A stretch of DNA of 8,809 nt, taken from NCBI GenBank assembly GCA_001828645.1, contig MHZD01000116.1:1-8809 (forward strand), read 5' to 3'. The notes under the pieces are model-generated. The model saw only the letters and a list, made by a program, of their open reading frames with translations. It was not told where the DNA came from and did no database searches. Source of the DNA: Planctomycetes bacterium RIFOXYC2_FULL_41_27. GTDB lineage: Bacteria; Planctomycetota; Brocadiia; Brocadiales; Brocadiaceae. Below, in pieces: positions 1 to 6,843 of this stretch. The translations under genes were made by a program, and so were the position numbers. Position 1 is the stretch's first letter; every line of letters begins with the position of its first letter.

Positions 1-1
1 A

Positions 2-1504
2 GTAAATTCAGCCCTGGACACAGGGGAGATAGAGGTATATTCTGATACCGTAGAGATATTAAATAAATCAGAAACTCCGCCATTTGAGGTTATGGATGAG
101 AGTAAGGTAGCGTTGGAATTACGCCTGAAGCATCGTTACCTCGACCTGCGACGTCCCATAGTGCAAAAGCGATTGATCTTCCGACATAAGATATGTCAAA
201 CAATACGTGAATATCTCGACCGTTTGGATTTCGTCGATATTGAAACACCTGTATTGACAAAGAGTACGCCTGAAGGTGCAAGAGATTACTTAGTGCCCAG
301 CAGGGTCAATCTCGGAAAGTTCTATGCATTGCCCCAATCACCTCAGCTTTTCAAGCAAATCCTTATGGTAGCGGGCTATGATCGCTACTTTCAAATTGTA
401 CGTTGTTTTCGCGACGAAGACCTCCGGGCGCAGCGGCAGCCTGAGTTTACACAAATGGATATGGAGATGTCTTTCGTAGACGAAAGTGATATTATCCAGG
501 TCATTGAGGGACTCATGGCCACAATTTTTGATAAGGTTCTTGGGAAAAAGGTTGTTACCCCGTTTCCCAGTATTTCTTATAAAGAGGCCATGACTTCTTA
601 CGGCTGTGATGCCCCCGACCTGCGTTTTGGCATGAAGATAAAAGACGTATCCGATATCGTCCAGAAATCGGATTTCAAGGTGTTTTTAGACACCATTAAA
701 TCGGGTGGGCAGGTGCGCGGAATCAATGCCGCCGGATGCGGTAATTATTCAAGAAAAGATATTGATGATTTAACAGCGTTTGTTGGCCAATTCGGGGCAA
801 AGGGACTTGCATGGTTCAAAGTAGAAGAAACTGGTTTGACCTCTTCGATAGCAAAATTCTTTCCGATCGAGGTCCAGCAAAAAATACAACAGTGTATGGA
901 TGCGAAAAAAGGAGATTTGCTCCTTTTTGTTGCCGATAAACCAAAGGTGGTGTCCCAGTCGCTCGCACAATTACGGCTGCATTTAGGGCATAAAAACAAA
1001 CTCATTGATATCAGTGCATTTAATTTTTCGTGGGTTGTGGATTTCCCGCTCTTTGATTATAACGAGGAGTTGAAACGTTATGAGGCGCTCCATCACCCAT
1101 TTACTTCTCCCCATCCCGATGACTTTTCGTTTATGGAAGAAAGGCCGTTGGAGGTGAAGGCGCGCGCATACGACCTGGTGCTCAACGGCGTGGAACTAGG
1201 CGGTGGAAGTATTCGTATTCACAATCCTGAGGTGCAAAAGAGGGTTTTTCGGCTGCTCGGTATAGACGATGAGAATGCATACAAAAAATTTGGGTTCTTG
1301 CTTGATGCGCTGAAGTATGGAGCTCCTCCTCATGGAGGGATTGCGCTTGGGGTAGACCGCATGGTTACATTATTATTGCAGCTTGACGATATTCGCGAGG
1401 TAATCGCATTTCCCAAAACACAAAAAGCTACATGTCTCATGACAGATGCCCCATCAGAAGTCGATGCGCAACAGTTGAAAGAATTAGGCATACGGATTGT
1501 ATAA
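2..1504 (+). CDS. aspS: Aspartyl-tRNA synthetase, bacterial type (5'-truncated by window edge)
   Basis: Class II aminoacyl-tRNA synthetase that charges tRNA-Asp with aspartate in the cytoplasm. The frame is open from base 2, upstream of the first ATG at 92, and the extra residues (VNSALDTGEIEVYSDTVEIL) are normal AspRS sequence, so the ATG at 92 is internal. About 500 residues are visible; bacterial AspRS is about 590, so the N-terminal OB-fold anticodon-binding domain is mostly missing. Visible residue positions: class II motif 1 about 68-86, the TPEGARDYLVPSR loop 89-101, QSPQ 112-115, motif 2 with FRDED 136-140 followed by QPEFTQMDMEMSF, a GAD insertion domain about 225-320 (marks the bacterial rather than archaeal/eukaryotic type), GVELGGGSIRIHN 396-408, motif 3 GIALGVDRM 446-454, and the usual ending KELGIRIV. 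All catalytic signatures look intact. Whether it is discriminating or also charges tRNA-Asn cannot be judged without the N-terminus. Confidence 0.97.
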   Translation, partial: VNSALDTGEIEVYSDTVEILNKSETPPFEVMDESKVALELRLKHRYLDLRRPIVQKRLIFRHKICQTIREYLDRLDFVDIETPVLTKSTPEGARDYLVPSRVNLGKFYALPQSPQLFKQILMVAGYDRYFQIVRCFRDEDLRAQRQPEFTQMDMEMSFVDESDIIQVIEGLMATIFDKVLGKKVVTPFPSISYKEAMTSYGCDAPDLRFGMKIKDVSDIVQKSDFKVFLDTIKSGGQVRGINAAGCGNYSRKDIDDLTAFVGQFGAKGLAWFKVEETGLTSSIAKFFPIEVQQKIQQCMDAKKGDLLLFVADKPKVVSQSLAQLRLHLGHKNKLIDISAFNFSWVVDFPLFDYNEELKRYEALHHPFTSPHPDDFSFMEERPLEVKARAYDLVLNGVELGGGSIRIHNPEVQKRVFRLLGIDDENAYKKFGFLLDALKYGAPPHGGIALGVDRMVTLLLQLDDIREVIAFPKTQKATCLMTDAPSEVDAQQLKELGIRIV

Positions 1505-1505
1505 A
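1475..1505 (+). promoter_or_regulatory. Weak candidate promoter at the end of aspS
   Basis: TTGAAA at 1475-1480 and TATAAA at 1500-1505 are separated by 19 bp, slightly long for sigma-70. It would start transcription just after the aspS stop and serve the TPR gene at 1582. The region is AT-rich, so chance similarity is likely, and read-through from aspS is an equally good explanation. Confidence 0.22.
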
Positions 1506-1510
1506 TAAGA

Positions 1511-1545
1511 TTAGAGCTAAGAACTAAGAACTAAAAATTAAAAAC
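1511..1545. repeat. Degenerate 7-bp tandem repeat in the aspS-TPR spacer
   Basis: Five consecutive heptamers read TTAGAGC, TAAGAAC, TAAGAAC, TAAAAAT, TAAAAAC. Two are identical and the rest differ by one to three bases. The tract lies between the aspS stop and the next gene and has no coding potential. Just downstream, GGATTT and AAATCC (1554-1566) form a small inverted repeat around one base, too short to be a convincing terminator. The remaining spacer shows nothing else. Confidence 0.6.
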
Positions 1546-1581
1546 TGATAAACGGATTTTAAATCCAACAAAGAAAGACCA

Positions 1582-1986
1582 ATGAAAAAACAATTACTCA
1601 TGTTGCTTATCGGCGCTACCTGTGTGGTGTTTTTGGCCTCCATAAGTTTTTTTATATACTTAAAACGTCTACACCGCGCCAAGGCTTATTTCCAAACGGT
1701 GGGAGAATATGTACAACAAGGTAAACTGGATGACGCTATTGCCATCTTGAAAGACACCTTGAGCAAGAACCAGCGCATTGCAGAGGCCCACGCTGCCCTG
1801 GGGATGATTTACAATAAAAAAGACATGCTCGACGAGGCGCTTTCAGAACTGAAAACGGCATTGAACATGAAGCCCGATCTGATTAATATCTATCAGGAAA
1901 TGTATCTGATTTATAAGAAGAAGGGCATGGAAGAGGAGGCTAAAAGCGCCTTGAATTCTTACGAAAAACTCAAAGGGAGCCGGTAA
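1582..1986 (+). CDS. Small membrane-anchored TPR protein
   Basis: 134-residue protein. Residues 4-27 form a hydrophobic segment after MKK, followed by the basic stretch KRLHRAK. With no obvious signal-peptidase site this looks like an uncleaved N-terminal anchor, the rest probably being on the outer face of the membrane. Residues about 35-130 are two to three tetratricopeptide repeats (for example AEAHAALGMIYNKKDMLDEA), a scaffold for protein binding; no catalytic motif is visible. Residues 47-130 align without gaps to residues 48-131 of the TPR protein at 2445, with roughly 32 of 84 identities by hand count, so the two are paralogues. The ribosome site is weak (AAGAAAGA ending about 4 bases before ATG). 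The partner and pathway are unknown. Confidence 0.85.
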   Translation: MKKQLLMLLIGATCVVFLASISFFIYLKRLHRAKAYFQTVGEYVQQGKLDDAIAILKDTLSKNQRIAEAHAALGMIYNKKDMLDEALSELKTALNMKPDLINIYQEMYLIYKKKGMEEEAKSALNSYEKLKGSR

Positions 1987-1992
1987 AATTTA

Positions 1993-2022
1993 TTGTGCAT
2001 GGCTAGCGCAAAATGTTAATAT
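1993..2022 (+). promoter_or_regulatory. Candidate promoter for the HEPN-like gene
   Basis: TTGTGC at 1993-1998, an 18-bp spacer, and TAATAT at 2017-2022 preceded by TGT (extended -10 pattern). It lies in the 66-bp gap before the gene at 2053 and would give a leader of about 25 bases containing the strong ribosome site. Both hexamers match sigma-70 only partly. Confidence 0.3.
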
Positions 2023-2052
2023 TAAAGAGTATGTGAACGAAGAGGAAGAAAT

Positions 2053-2427
2053 ATGAAAGAATCTTTAAGGTATTTACAAAACGCAAAAGAAATACTCGCT
2101 CGTATTCAAATAGAAGATGATGATTATGCAGATATTAAACCTGTGCGAGAAGCATTTGGCACGGCTTATTTGGCAATATTAGAAGCGATCAATGAAGCAT
2201 TACTGAAAAAAGGATTGAGCAGAAAATATCTGCCGAAATCAGTTGATGGATACCGGAGTGCATTGCAGAAATATTATCGTGCATACAACGGCAAGCTTGC
2301 GAAAAAGCTTGAGCATCTCTACGATACTTTGCATATTGCGGGATACTATAGGGGACTTATCTATAATGCTAATGTAATAAAAGAATACCTTAAAGTCACA
2401 AAGGAATTCATAGACAAGTTCAAATAG
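2053..2427 (+). CDS. HEPN-like small helical protein (resembles DUF5618)
   Basis: 124-residue soluble, probably all-alpha protein with no signal peptide or membrane segment, so cytoplasmic. The N-terminal pattern (SLRYLQNAKEIL, then EAFGTAYLAILEAINEALL) is typical of HEPN-fold proteins and from memory matches the uncharacterised DUF5618 family; I could not run a profile search. The RNase signature of toxic HEPN proteins (R-x4-6-H) is not evident, so nuclease activity is not supported. The start is set by a good ribosome site, AGAGGAAG, ending 4 bases before the ATG. It lies between two paralogous TPR genes, 66 bp after one and 17 bp before the other, so it is probably co-expressed with them. 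No adjacent MNT-type nucleotidyltransferase is seen. Function unknown. Confidence 0.8.
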   Translation: MKESLRYLQNAKEILARIQIEDDDYADIKPVREAFGTAYLAILEAINEALLKKGLSRKYLPKSVDGYRSALQKYYRAYNGKLAKKLEHLYDTLHIAGYYRGLIYNANVIKEYLKVTKEFIDKFK

Positions 2428-2444
2428 CGATTTAGGGAGAATTA

Positions 2445-3470
2445 ATGTATTTTCTGATGGGAAAAAATCTTGTAGCATTTTTCATCTTTATCCTCGTTGG
2501 CATGTTACACATGCCAATCCTGTTTGCAGACCGAGATGATGAAGCGAATAAATTGTACCTCGACGCATATAATTTGTACAAACTGGGCAAAATAGATCAA
2601 TCTCTGGAAATTTTGAAAAAAGTCGTAGAGATTAATCCGGATCATGCTGAAACGCATTTTGGCATGGGAAGTATCTACTTCAGACAGAACATGTTTGATG
2701 ATGCTGTTAAGGAATTTACGAAGGTCACCAAGATTAAACCGGAATATGTCGAGGCATATCAAAGACTGTGGCTGGCATACAAAAAACTAGGGATGAACGA
2801 CAGGGCCGAGGAGGAACTTTTAAAATACAAAAAATTGATTGAGGAACGTATGCAGACTATGGGTGGGGATTCTTCCCAGGTGGCAAAACCTGTCTCGCCA
2901 CCCCCACAACGAGAAGAACGGGTTGCGGAGACCAAACCTGCAGAAACAAAGGTTGAACCTTATCGGCCCCCAGAGACACGACCTCCCGAAAAAACTGTTC
3001 CAGAGACGAAAGTTGCTGAAACCAGACCATCGGAAGTAGAAACCGAGCTGGGAAAATCAATCGTAGTAAAACCAGTAGCGCCTCCCATGAAGGAAGAATA
3101 CAGACCGCCTGTTGTTGCGCCAGCGCCTCCTGTTGTAGCGAGGCCGGTTGAACCAAAACAGGTTGAACCTCCCAAACCACCTCAGGAAATGAAATCTGTC
3201 ACGAAGCTCGAAGAATACAAGTCGCCATATATAAAGGTGGATAAAAAAGATCCTGCCTATAAAAATCTTTTTAAGCCATTTAAAAAAATGGGTTCGACCT
3301 TGTTTCGGAGCCCTCAAAAAAAGAGTGGCGCTGTGACGGAATTGCAGAGGACGTATGTTGGTAAACTGATTAAGGGCTTCTTGTACTACATTGTAATTGT
3401 GCAAATCTGGTTGGGTATCGTTGCCTCTTTTTGTATATATTTTTTAAAACCAAAGGGGAATAAGTTATGA
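2445..3470 (+). CDS. Secreted TPR protein with Pro-rich linker and C-terminal membrane anchor
   Basis: 341-residue protein of four parts. Residues 1-28 are a signal peptide with possible cleavage at LFA/DRDD. Residues about 33-134 hold three TPR units (such as [21 protein letters not shown]). Residues about 148-248 are a Pro/Glu/Lys/Val-rich disordered linker with recurring AETK, PETK and PETRP units. Residues about 311-334 are a transmembrane helix followed by the short basic tail KPKGNKL. The predicted picture is a TPR head held away from the membrane in the periplasm (or other extracytoplasmic compartment) by a flexible tether. ATG at 2445 is preferred because AGGGAGA (2434-2440) sits 4 bases upstream; ATG at 2457 is the alternative. 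It is paralogous to the TPR protein at 1582, and its stop overlaps the next start. The binding partner is unknown. Confidence 0.85.
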   Translation: MYFLMGKNLVAFFIFILVGMLHMPILFADRDDEANKLYLDAYNLYKLGKIDQSLEILKKVVEINPDHAETHFGMGSIYFRQNMFDDAVKEFTKVTKIKPEYVEAYQRLWLAYKKLGMNDRAEEELLKYKKLIEERMQTMGGDSSQVAKPVSPPPQREERVAETKPAETKVEPYRPPETRPPEKTVPETKVAETRPSEVETELGKSIVVKPVAPPMKEEYRPPVVAPAPPVVARPVEPKQVEPPKPPQEMKSVTKLEEYKSPYIKVDKKDPAYKNLFKPFKKMGSTLFRSPQKKSGAVTELQRTYVGKLIKGFLYYIVIVQIWLGIVASFCIYFLKPKGNKL

Positions 3471-3913
3471 AAAAGTGTCCTTATTGTACAGAAGAAATCA
3501 AGGACGAAGCGATTAAGTGTCGTTTTTGCGGTGAGTTTTTAACCCCTCAAACCGCTGATCAGGGGAAGTCGGCCTCGCAGACAAAACCAGAAGTCAAGCC
3601 GCAACAAAAGACACAAGCTCCACCGGCTGAAAGGTCAAAGATTGAGACTAAGAAACCTCAAAAAATGACATCACCGACGGTGGAAAAGGCAAAGAGTCCG
3701 GAAGTAAAACCTGCCGCAGTAGCCACGGTACGGGCTGGCGTTGAAATGAAAGAGGCAATGGAAGAGAAAACCGTTGCCCCTAGAGAAGAACCCGCTATTG
3801 CTGGTAAAAAAAAGAAAAAAGACTGGGTTTTAATAATTGCTATTATTGTCTTTGGTATTTTGTTGCTGGTAATACAGTTCAGCAAACAGTTAGGTATCGA
3901 GGGTTTTCCTTAA
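3467..3913 (+). CDS. Zinc-ribbon, single-pass membrane protein
   Basis: 148-residue protein. An N-terminal zinc ribbon, CPYC-x10-CRFC (Cys4, 7, 18, 21, then GEFL), is followed by a low-complexity Lys/Pro/Glu/Ala linker of about 85 residues. A transmembrane helix (119-138) is preceded by KKKKK, and the tail is about 10 residues. The positive cluster before the helix predicts that the zinc ribbon stays in the cytoplasm. This type of ribbon may bind protein or nucleic acid; nothing in the sequence decides. The ATG overlaps the stop of the preceding TPR gene (ATGA, 3467-3470), and AAAGGGGAA lies 8 bases upstream, so translation is coupled and the two products may work together across the membrane. 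It has no enzyme motif. Confidence 0.85.
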   Translation: MKKCPYCTEEIKDEAIKCRFCGEFLTPQTADQGKSASQTKPEVKPQQKTQAPPAERSKIETKKPQKMTSPTVEKAKSPEVKPAAVATVRAGVEMKEAMEEKTVAPREEPAIAGKKKKKDWVLIIAIIVFGILLLVIQFSKQLGIEGFP

Positions 3914-3937
3914 GGCTTATACCGATCTTGCCCAGTA

Positions 3938-4876
3938 TTACCGGAATAATGGCATATCTTTTGATTCAGAGAGGAGTGTCGTAACAATTCGGGTAACATT
4001 CTCTGTATCACCCCCTATGTAGCGTACCTTATTTTCCCGATCCAGTAAAACCATGGTGGGTATAGCCCGTATATGGTATAAGCTTGGAATTGAACCCTGC
4101 CAGCGTTTCGCATCAAAAATCTGCGGCCATTCAACCTCAAACTGCTTTACAAAACCGCGTAAATCCTCAATGTCATCATCCAGGCTTACGCCAATGAACT
4201 GAACCCCTTTCCCTTTGAATTTAGTGTACATTTGTTTTACATTGGGAAATTCTTGTATACAAGGGTCACACCATGTAGCCCAGAAATTGATGATAATGAC
4301 ATTTCCTTTATATTTTGAAAGATCGATCGGTTTCCCATCAACGTCTGTTACATTAAATGTTGGTGCTTCCGCGCCTATTCGTAGTGTCCCACTCAATTCA
4401 CTGCCAAAGGCATCGGCTGCCCTGGGCTCAATCAGCCGCAATTCAGAAACAACCTCTTTTGCAGTTGCTACGTCTCCTTTTGCTAAAAGAGCCTTTGCCT
4501 TAAAATATAATGTGCGTGCCTTAAAATTTTGATTTACATCTCCCTGACTCAGCACAGTATCAAAGCATTTGATTGCCTCATCAAAATTGTGCATCTCATT
4601 ATGCGCAGCACCCATGAAAAATTTTGCTTCCAGCGCCTCTTCTGTTCCGTCGTACTTTCCGATCAAAGTATTCAGATCATTCAGTGCCTCGTTATAGTAT
4701 TTCTTTGCATCGGCAGACTTCATTTCTGTAAGACTGCTTAAGTTTTTTCTGATAATCTCTAACTGTTTTGCTGCAGTAACGTCGTGTTTCAATTCCCTGG
4801 CATGGACTGAGTATCCTGCCCAGATAAAAAAAACAGATATTGTTGCGGTTAAACCTAAAAGACTCCTTTTTTTCAT
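3938..4876 (-). CDS. Secreted TPR and TlpA-like thioredoxin-fold protein
   Basis: 312 residues using the ATG at 4876, chosen because GAGGAG lies 9 bases upstream and MKKRSLLG begins a proper signal peptide (possible cleavage at VHA/REL, residue 26). A TTG start at 4921 would add 15 residues before the signal and is unlikely. Residues about 35-155 are helical with TPR-like repeats (AKFFMGAAHNEMHNFDEAIKC). Residues about 165-305 are a TlpA/ResA/AhpC-TSA-type thioredoxin domain with APTFNVTDVDGKPIDLSKYKG, the redox motif WCDPC (Cys203, Cys206) after INFWAT, and the cis-proline AIPT (Pro273). Family knowledge suggests an extracytoplasmic thiol-disulfide reductase, for example in cytochrome c maturation or protein disulfide repair. 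The substrate is not shown by context. It converges with the zinc-ribbon gene (24-bp gap) and diverges from the M16 genes. Confidence 0.92.
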   Translation of the reverse strand: MKKRSLLGLTATISVFFIWAGYSVHARELKHDVTAAKQLEIIRKNLSSLTEMKSADAKKYYNEALNDLNTLIGKYDGTEEALEAKFFMGAAHNEMHNFDEAIKCFDTVLSQGDVNQNFKARTLYFKAKALLAKGDVATAKEVVSELRLIEPRAADAFGSELSGTLRIGAEAPTFNVTDVDGKPIDLSKYKGNVIIINFWATWCDPCIQEFPNVKQMYTKFKGKGVQFIGVSLDDDIEDLRGFVKQFEVEWPQIFDAKRWQGSIPSLYHIRAIPTMVLLDRENKVRYIGGDTENVTRIVTTLLSESKDMPLFR

Positions 4877-4971
4877 AATGACCGGCTCCTCGTATATACT
4901 TAAAGACACCCCTTTTAACAAAATAATATCTTAATGTTAAGTATTTTTAGTAATTGATATTCTTCGGCTAT

Positions 4972-4977
4972 ATTATA
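4972..4977 (-). promoter_or_regulatory. Candidate -10 box for the TlpA-like gene
   Basis: A perfect TATAAT reads on the minus strand at 4977 to 4972, giving a leader of about 90 bases. No good -35 is placed 17 bp upstream, where AGCGCT is found. A rival nearer the gene, minus-strand TTGTTA and TATATA with a 17-bp spacer, would begin the transcript almost at the ribosome site. The choice between them is uncertain. Confidence 0.28.
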
Positions 4978-5068
4978 TTTTCGAAAGATGATTGAGCGCT
5001 CTGATTTAATATATGGAACAAATCAAAGAAATTAATTTGTTTTTAGATATTACCATGAGTTCTCCTTA

Positions 5069-5094
5069 TAATGCAAGAGTCATTTCTTGCATTA
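5069..5094. repeat. Perfect 10-bp inverted repeat upstream of the M16 operon
   Basis: TAATGCAAGA (5069-5078) and TCTTGCATTA (5085-5094) are exact reverse complements around a 6-base centre. It could be a dimeric regulator site or an RNA hairpin. No T-run follows, so it is not an intrinsic terminator. It is one of three inverted repeats in this 396-bp divergent region. Confidence 0.65.
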
Positions 5095-5096
5095 CC

Positions 5097-5113
5097 GTTC
5101 TTGGGTTAAGAAC
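5097..5113. repeat. 6-bp inverted repeat next to the previous one
   Basis: GTTCTT (5097-5102) and AAGAAC (5108-5113) flank GGGTT. It starts 2 bases after the 10-bp inverted repeat, so a transcript across both would form two adjacent hairpins. By itself this length could arise by chance. Confidence 0.4.
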
Positions 5114-5190
5114 AAGTTTTCTATTGCCTTAGTTCCAGAAAGACGAGTATATTTTCATGAAGATTGGGAAAGAAATTTGGAAAATTTACA

Positions 5191-5226
5191 TTGCAAACGT
5201 ATACACTTTCGTTTTAGAATTCTAAA
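5191..5226 (+). promoter_or_regulatory. Candidate promoter with overlapping palindrome, M16 operon
   Basis: TTGCAA (5191-5196) and TAGAAT (5215-5220) are 18 bp apart, resembling a sigma-70 promoter with a near-consensus -10. The -10 lies inside a perfect 14-bp palindrome, TTTAGAATTCTAAA (5213-5226), where a bound regulator would block it. The leader to the ATG at 5273 would be about 45 bases. Inferred from sequence pattern only. Confidence 0.35.
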
Positions 5227-5272
5227 CTATACAGATTGTTCATTCATTAAAACCATGAGGAGTATGCTGAAA

Positions 5273-6823
5273 ATGAAAAAAAAGACAACGATATCAATTC
5301 TTTCTCTCATAACGTCCTTTGTGTTCCTTACGAGTGGCATTTTTGCCGATCCCCTGAAGCTCGACGTAAAGGAGTACGTGCTCAAAAACGGTTTAAAATT
5401 ACTTATGCTGGAAAAGCACGATGTGCCTATTGTGTGTCTTCGGGTGAATTATAAAGTGGGGTCGGTGGATGAACGACCGGGAATTACAGGAGTTTCCCAC
5501 CTCTTTGAACACATGATGTTCAAGGGGACAAAGATATTTGGTACAAGGGATTACAATGCAGAAAAACCTTTGCTCGATAAGGAAGACGAACTGGTCATGA
5601 AAATCTCCGCAGAGAAATATAGGGGAGACGCCGCCGATAAGAAAAAAATTGCATCACTTGAAAAGGAATTGGAAGAAGCGAGAAAAAAACTCAGGGATTT
5701 GGTAGTGAAAGATGAAGCCTTTTCGTTATATTTACGGCATGGGGGTTCCGGCCTTAATGCAGCAACTGCTGCTGACGGCACGTACTATTTTTGTGACCTT
5801 CCGGTAAACAAATTGGAACTGTGGGCATTTATAGAATCTGACAGGATGAAGAATCTTGTACTCAGGGAATTTTATTCTGAACGGGATGTCGTTATGGAAG
5901 AAAGGCGGCTCAGAACGGAAAACAGCCCATTTGGTTTGTTGATTGAACAGTTGAATGCGGTAACCTTTATTGCCCACCCGTATCGTTGGCCAACCATTGG
6001 GTGGCGGTCAGACGTGCAGAATATTACCAAGGCTGAAACCGCAGAATATTTCAAGAAGTACTATGCCCCCAACAATGCTGTAATCGTAGCAGTGGGGGAT
6101 TTTAATCCTGCCGACATGATAAAACTCGTTGAACAGTACTTTGTCGATATTCCAGACCAGTCAGCGCCTCCTCGTGTGAAGACCGTAGAACCCGAACAGA
6201 AAGGGGAACGGCGCGTAGAGGTCGAATTTGAGTCGAATCCCTATATTGCTATCTCATATCATATCCCAGGAATTGGGCATCCAGACCTGTATGCGTTGGA
6301 CGTGCTAAGTTCGCTTTTTTCGGATGGACGGACTTCTCGGTTGTATAAATCTCTGATTGAAGAAAAGCGAATTGCCGTCATGGCGCATGCCTATGACCAA
6401 ATCGGAAAATATCCCGATACTTTTACTTTTATTGCGGCGCCTCGTGCGCCGCATACGGTTGCAGAAGTAGAGTCTGCCCTTTATGGAGAAATTGAAAAAC
6501 TAAAAAACACCCCGCCGTCTGATTGGGAATTGCAGAAGATCAAAAATCAATTGGAAGCGGATTTTATTCGAGACCTGAATTCAGCAGCTGGGCTTGCGAA
6601 TGAAATAGGACATTTTGAGGTTCTTTCCGATTGGCGGTACATTAATACCTTCATGGATAAGATAGCGCAGGTAACCGCTGATGACGTAATGCGAGTAGCA
6701 AAGAAATATTTAACGAAGAACAATCGCACGGTGGCTATACTGGTAAAAAAAGAAAATAACAATAAGACGAAAGAAGCGAAGGAAGACAATAATAAGCCGG
6801 GAAAAGCGACAGCCACCTATTAA
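5273..6823 (+). CDS. M16 family zinc metallopeptidase, catalytic subunit, secreted
   Basis: 516 residues from the ATG at 5273, chosen because GAGGAG (5257-5262) is 10 bases upstream and MKKKTT begins a clean signal peptide (possible cleavage at IFA/DP, residue 25). The frame is open back to a TTG at 5087, but that would bury the signal. The N-terminal M16 domain has the inverted zinc motif HLFEH (His76, Glu79, His80) and a downstream glutamate pair, Glu203 and Glu210 (SERDVVMEERR). Glu210 is the likely third zinc ligand. The spacing from His80 to Glu210 is about 130 residues against about 76 in pitrilysin or MPP-beta, because of a charged, coiled-coil-like insert (about 103-148). The C-terminal M16 domain contains LFSDGRTSRLYKSLIEEKRIA. 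The tail is Lys/Asn-rich. It is probably a periplasmic peptidase that pairs with the catalytically degenerate partner at 6974. Confidence 0.95.
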   Translation: MKKKTTISILSLITSFVFLTSGIFADPLKLDVKEYVLKNGLKLLMLEKHDVPIVCLRVNYKVGSVDERPGITGVSHLFEHMMFKGTKIFGTRDYNAEKPLLDKEDELVMKISAEKYRGDAADKKKIASLEKELEEARKKLRDLVVKDEAFSLYLRHGGSGLNAATAADGTYYFCDLPVNKLELWAFIESDRMKNLVLREFYSERDVVMEERRLRTENSPFGLLIEQLNAVTFIAHPYRWPTIGWRSDVQNITKAETAEYFKKYYAPNNAVIVAVGDFNPADMIKLVEQYFVDIPDQSAPPRVKTVEPEQKGERRVEVEFESNPYIAISYHIPGIGHPDLYALDVLSSLFSDGRTSRLYKSLIEEKRIAVMAHAYDQIGKYPDTFTFIAAPRAPHTVAEVESALYGEIEKLKNTPPSDWELQKIKNQLEADFIRDLNSAAGLANEIGHFEVLSDWRYINTFMDKIAQVTADDVMRVAKKYLTKNNRTVAILVKKENNNKTKEAKEDNNKPGKATATY

Positions 6824-6843
6824 TTTCGAATTGTGTTTAAATT

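Noticed and set aside
92..94. ATG at 92 as the start of aspS
   Set aside because: The frame is open to the window edge and the upstream residues are typical AspRS sequence, so the gene begins outside the window.
2053..2427. HEPN toxin of a toxin-antitoxin pair
   Set aside because: No R-x4-6-H motif is seen and no neighbouring nucleotidyltransferase or antitoxin-like gene is present.
2857..3404. Long minus-strand frames opposite the Pro-rich TPR gene
   Set aside because: They mirror a low-complexity proline/glutamate region and have no recognisable protein pattern or ribosome site.
4919..4921. TTG at 4921 as the start of the TlpA-like gene
   Set aside because: The ATG at 4876 has a strong GAGGAG site and directly starts the signal peptide.
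5087..5089. TTG at 5087 as the start of the first M16 gene
   Set aside because: It would place 62 unrelated residues before a good signal peptide; the ATG at 5273 has a GAGGAG site and begins the signal.
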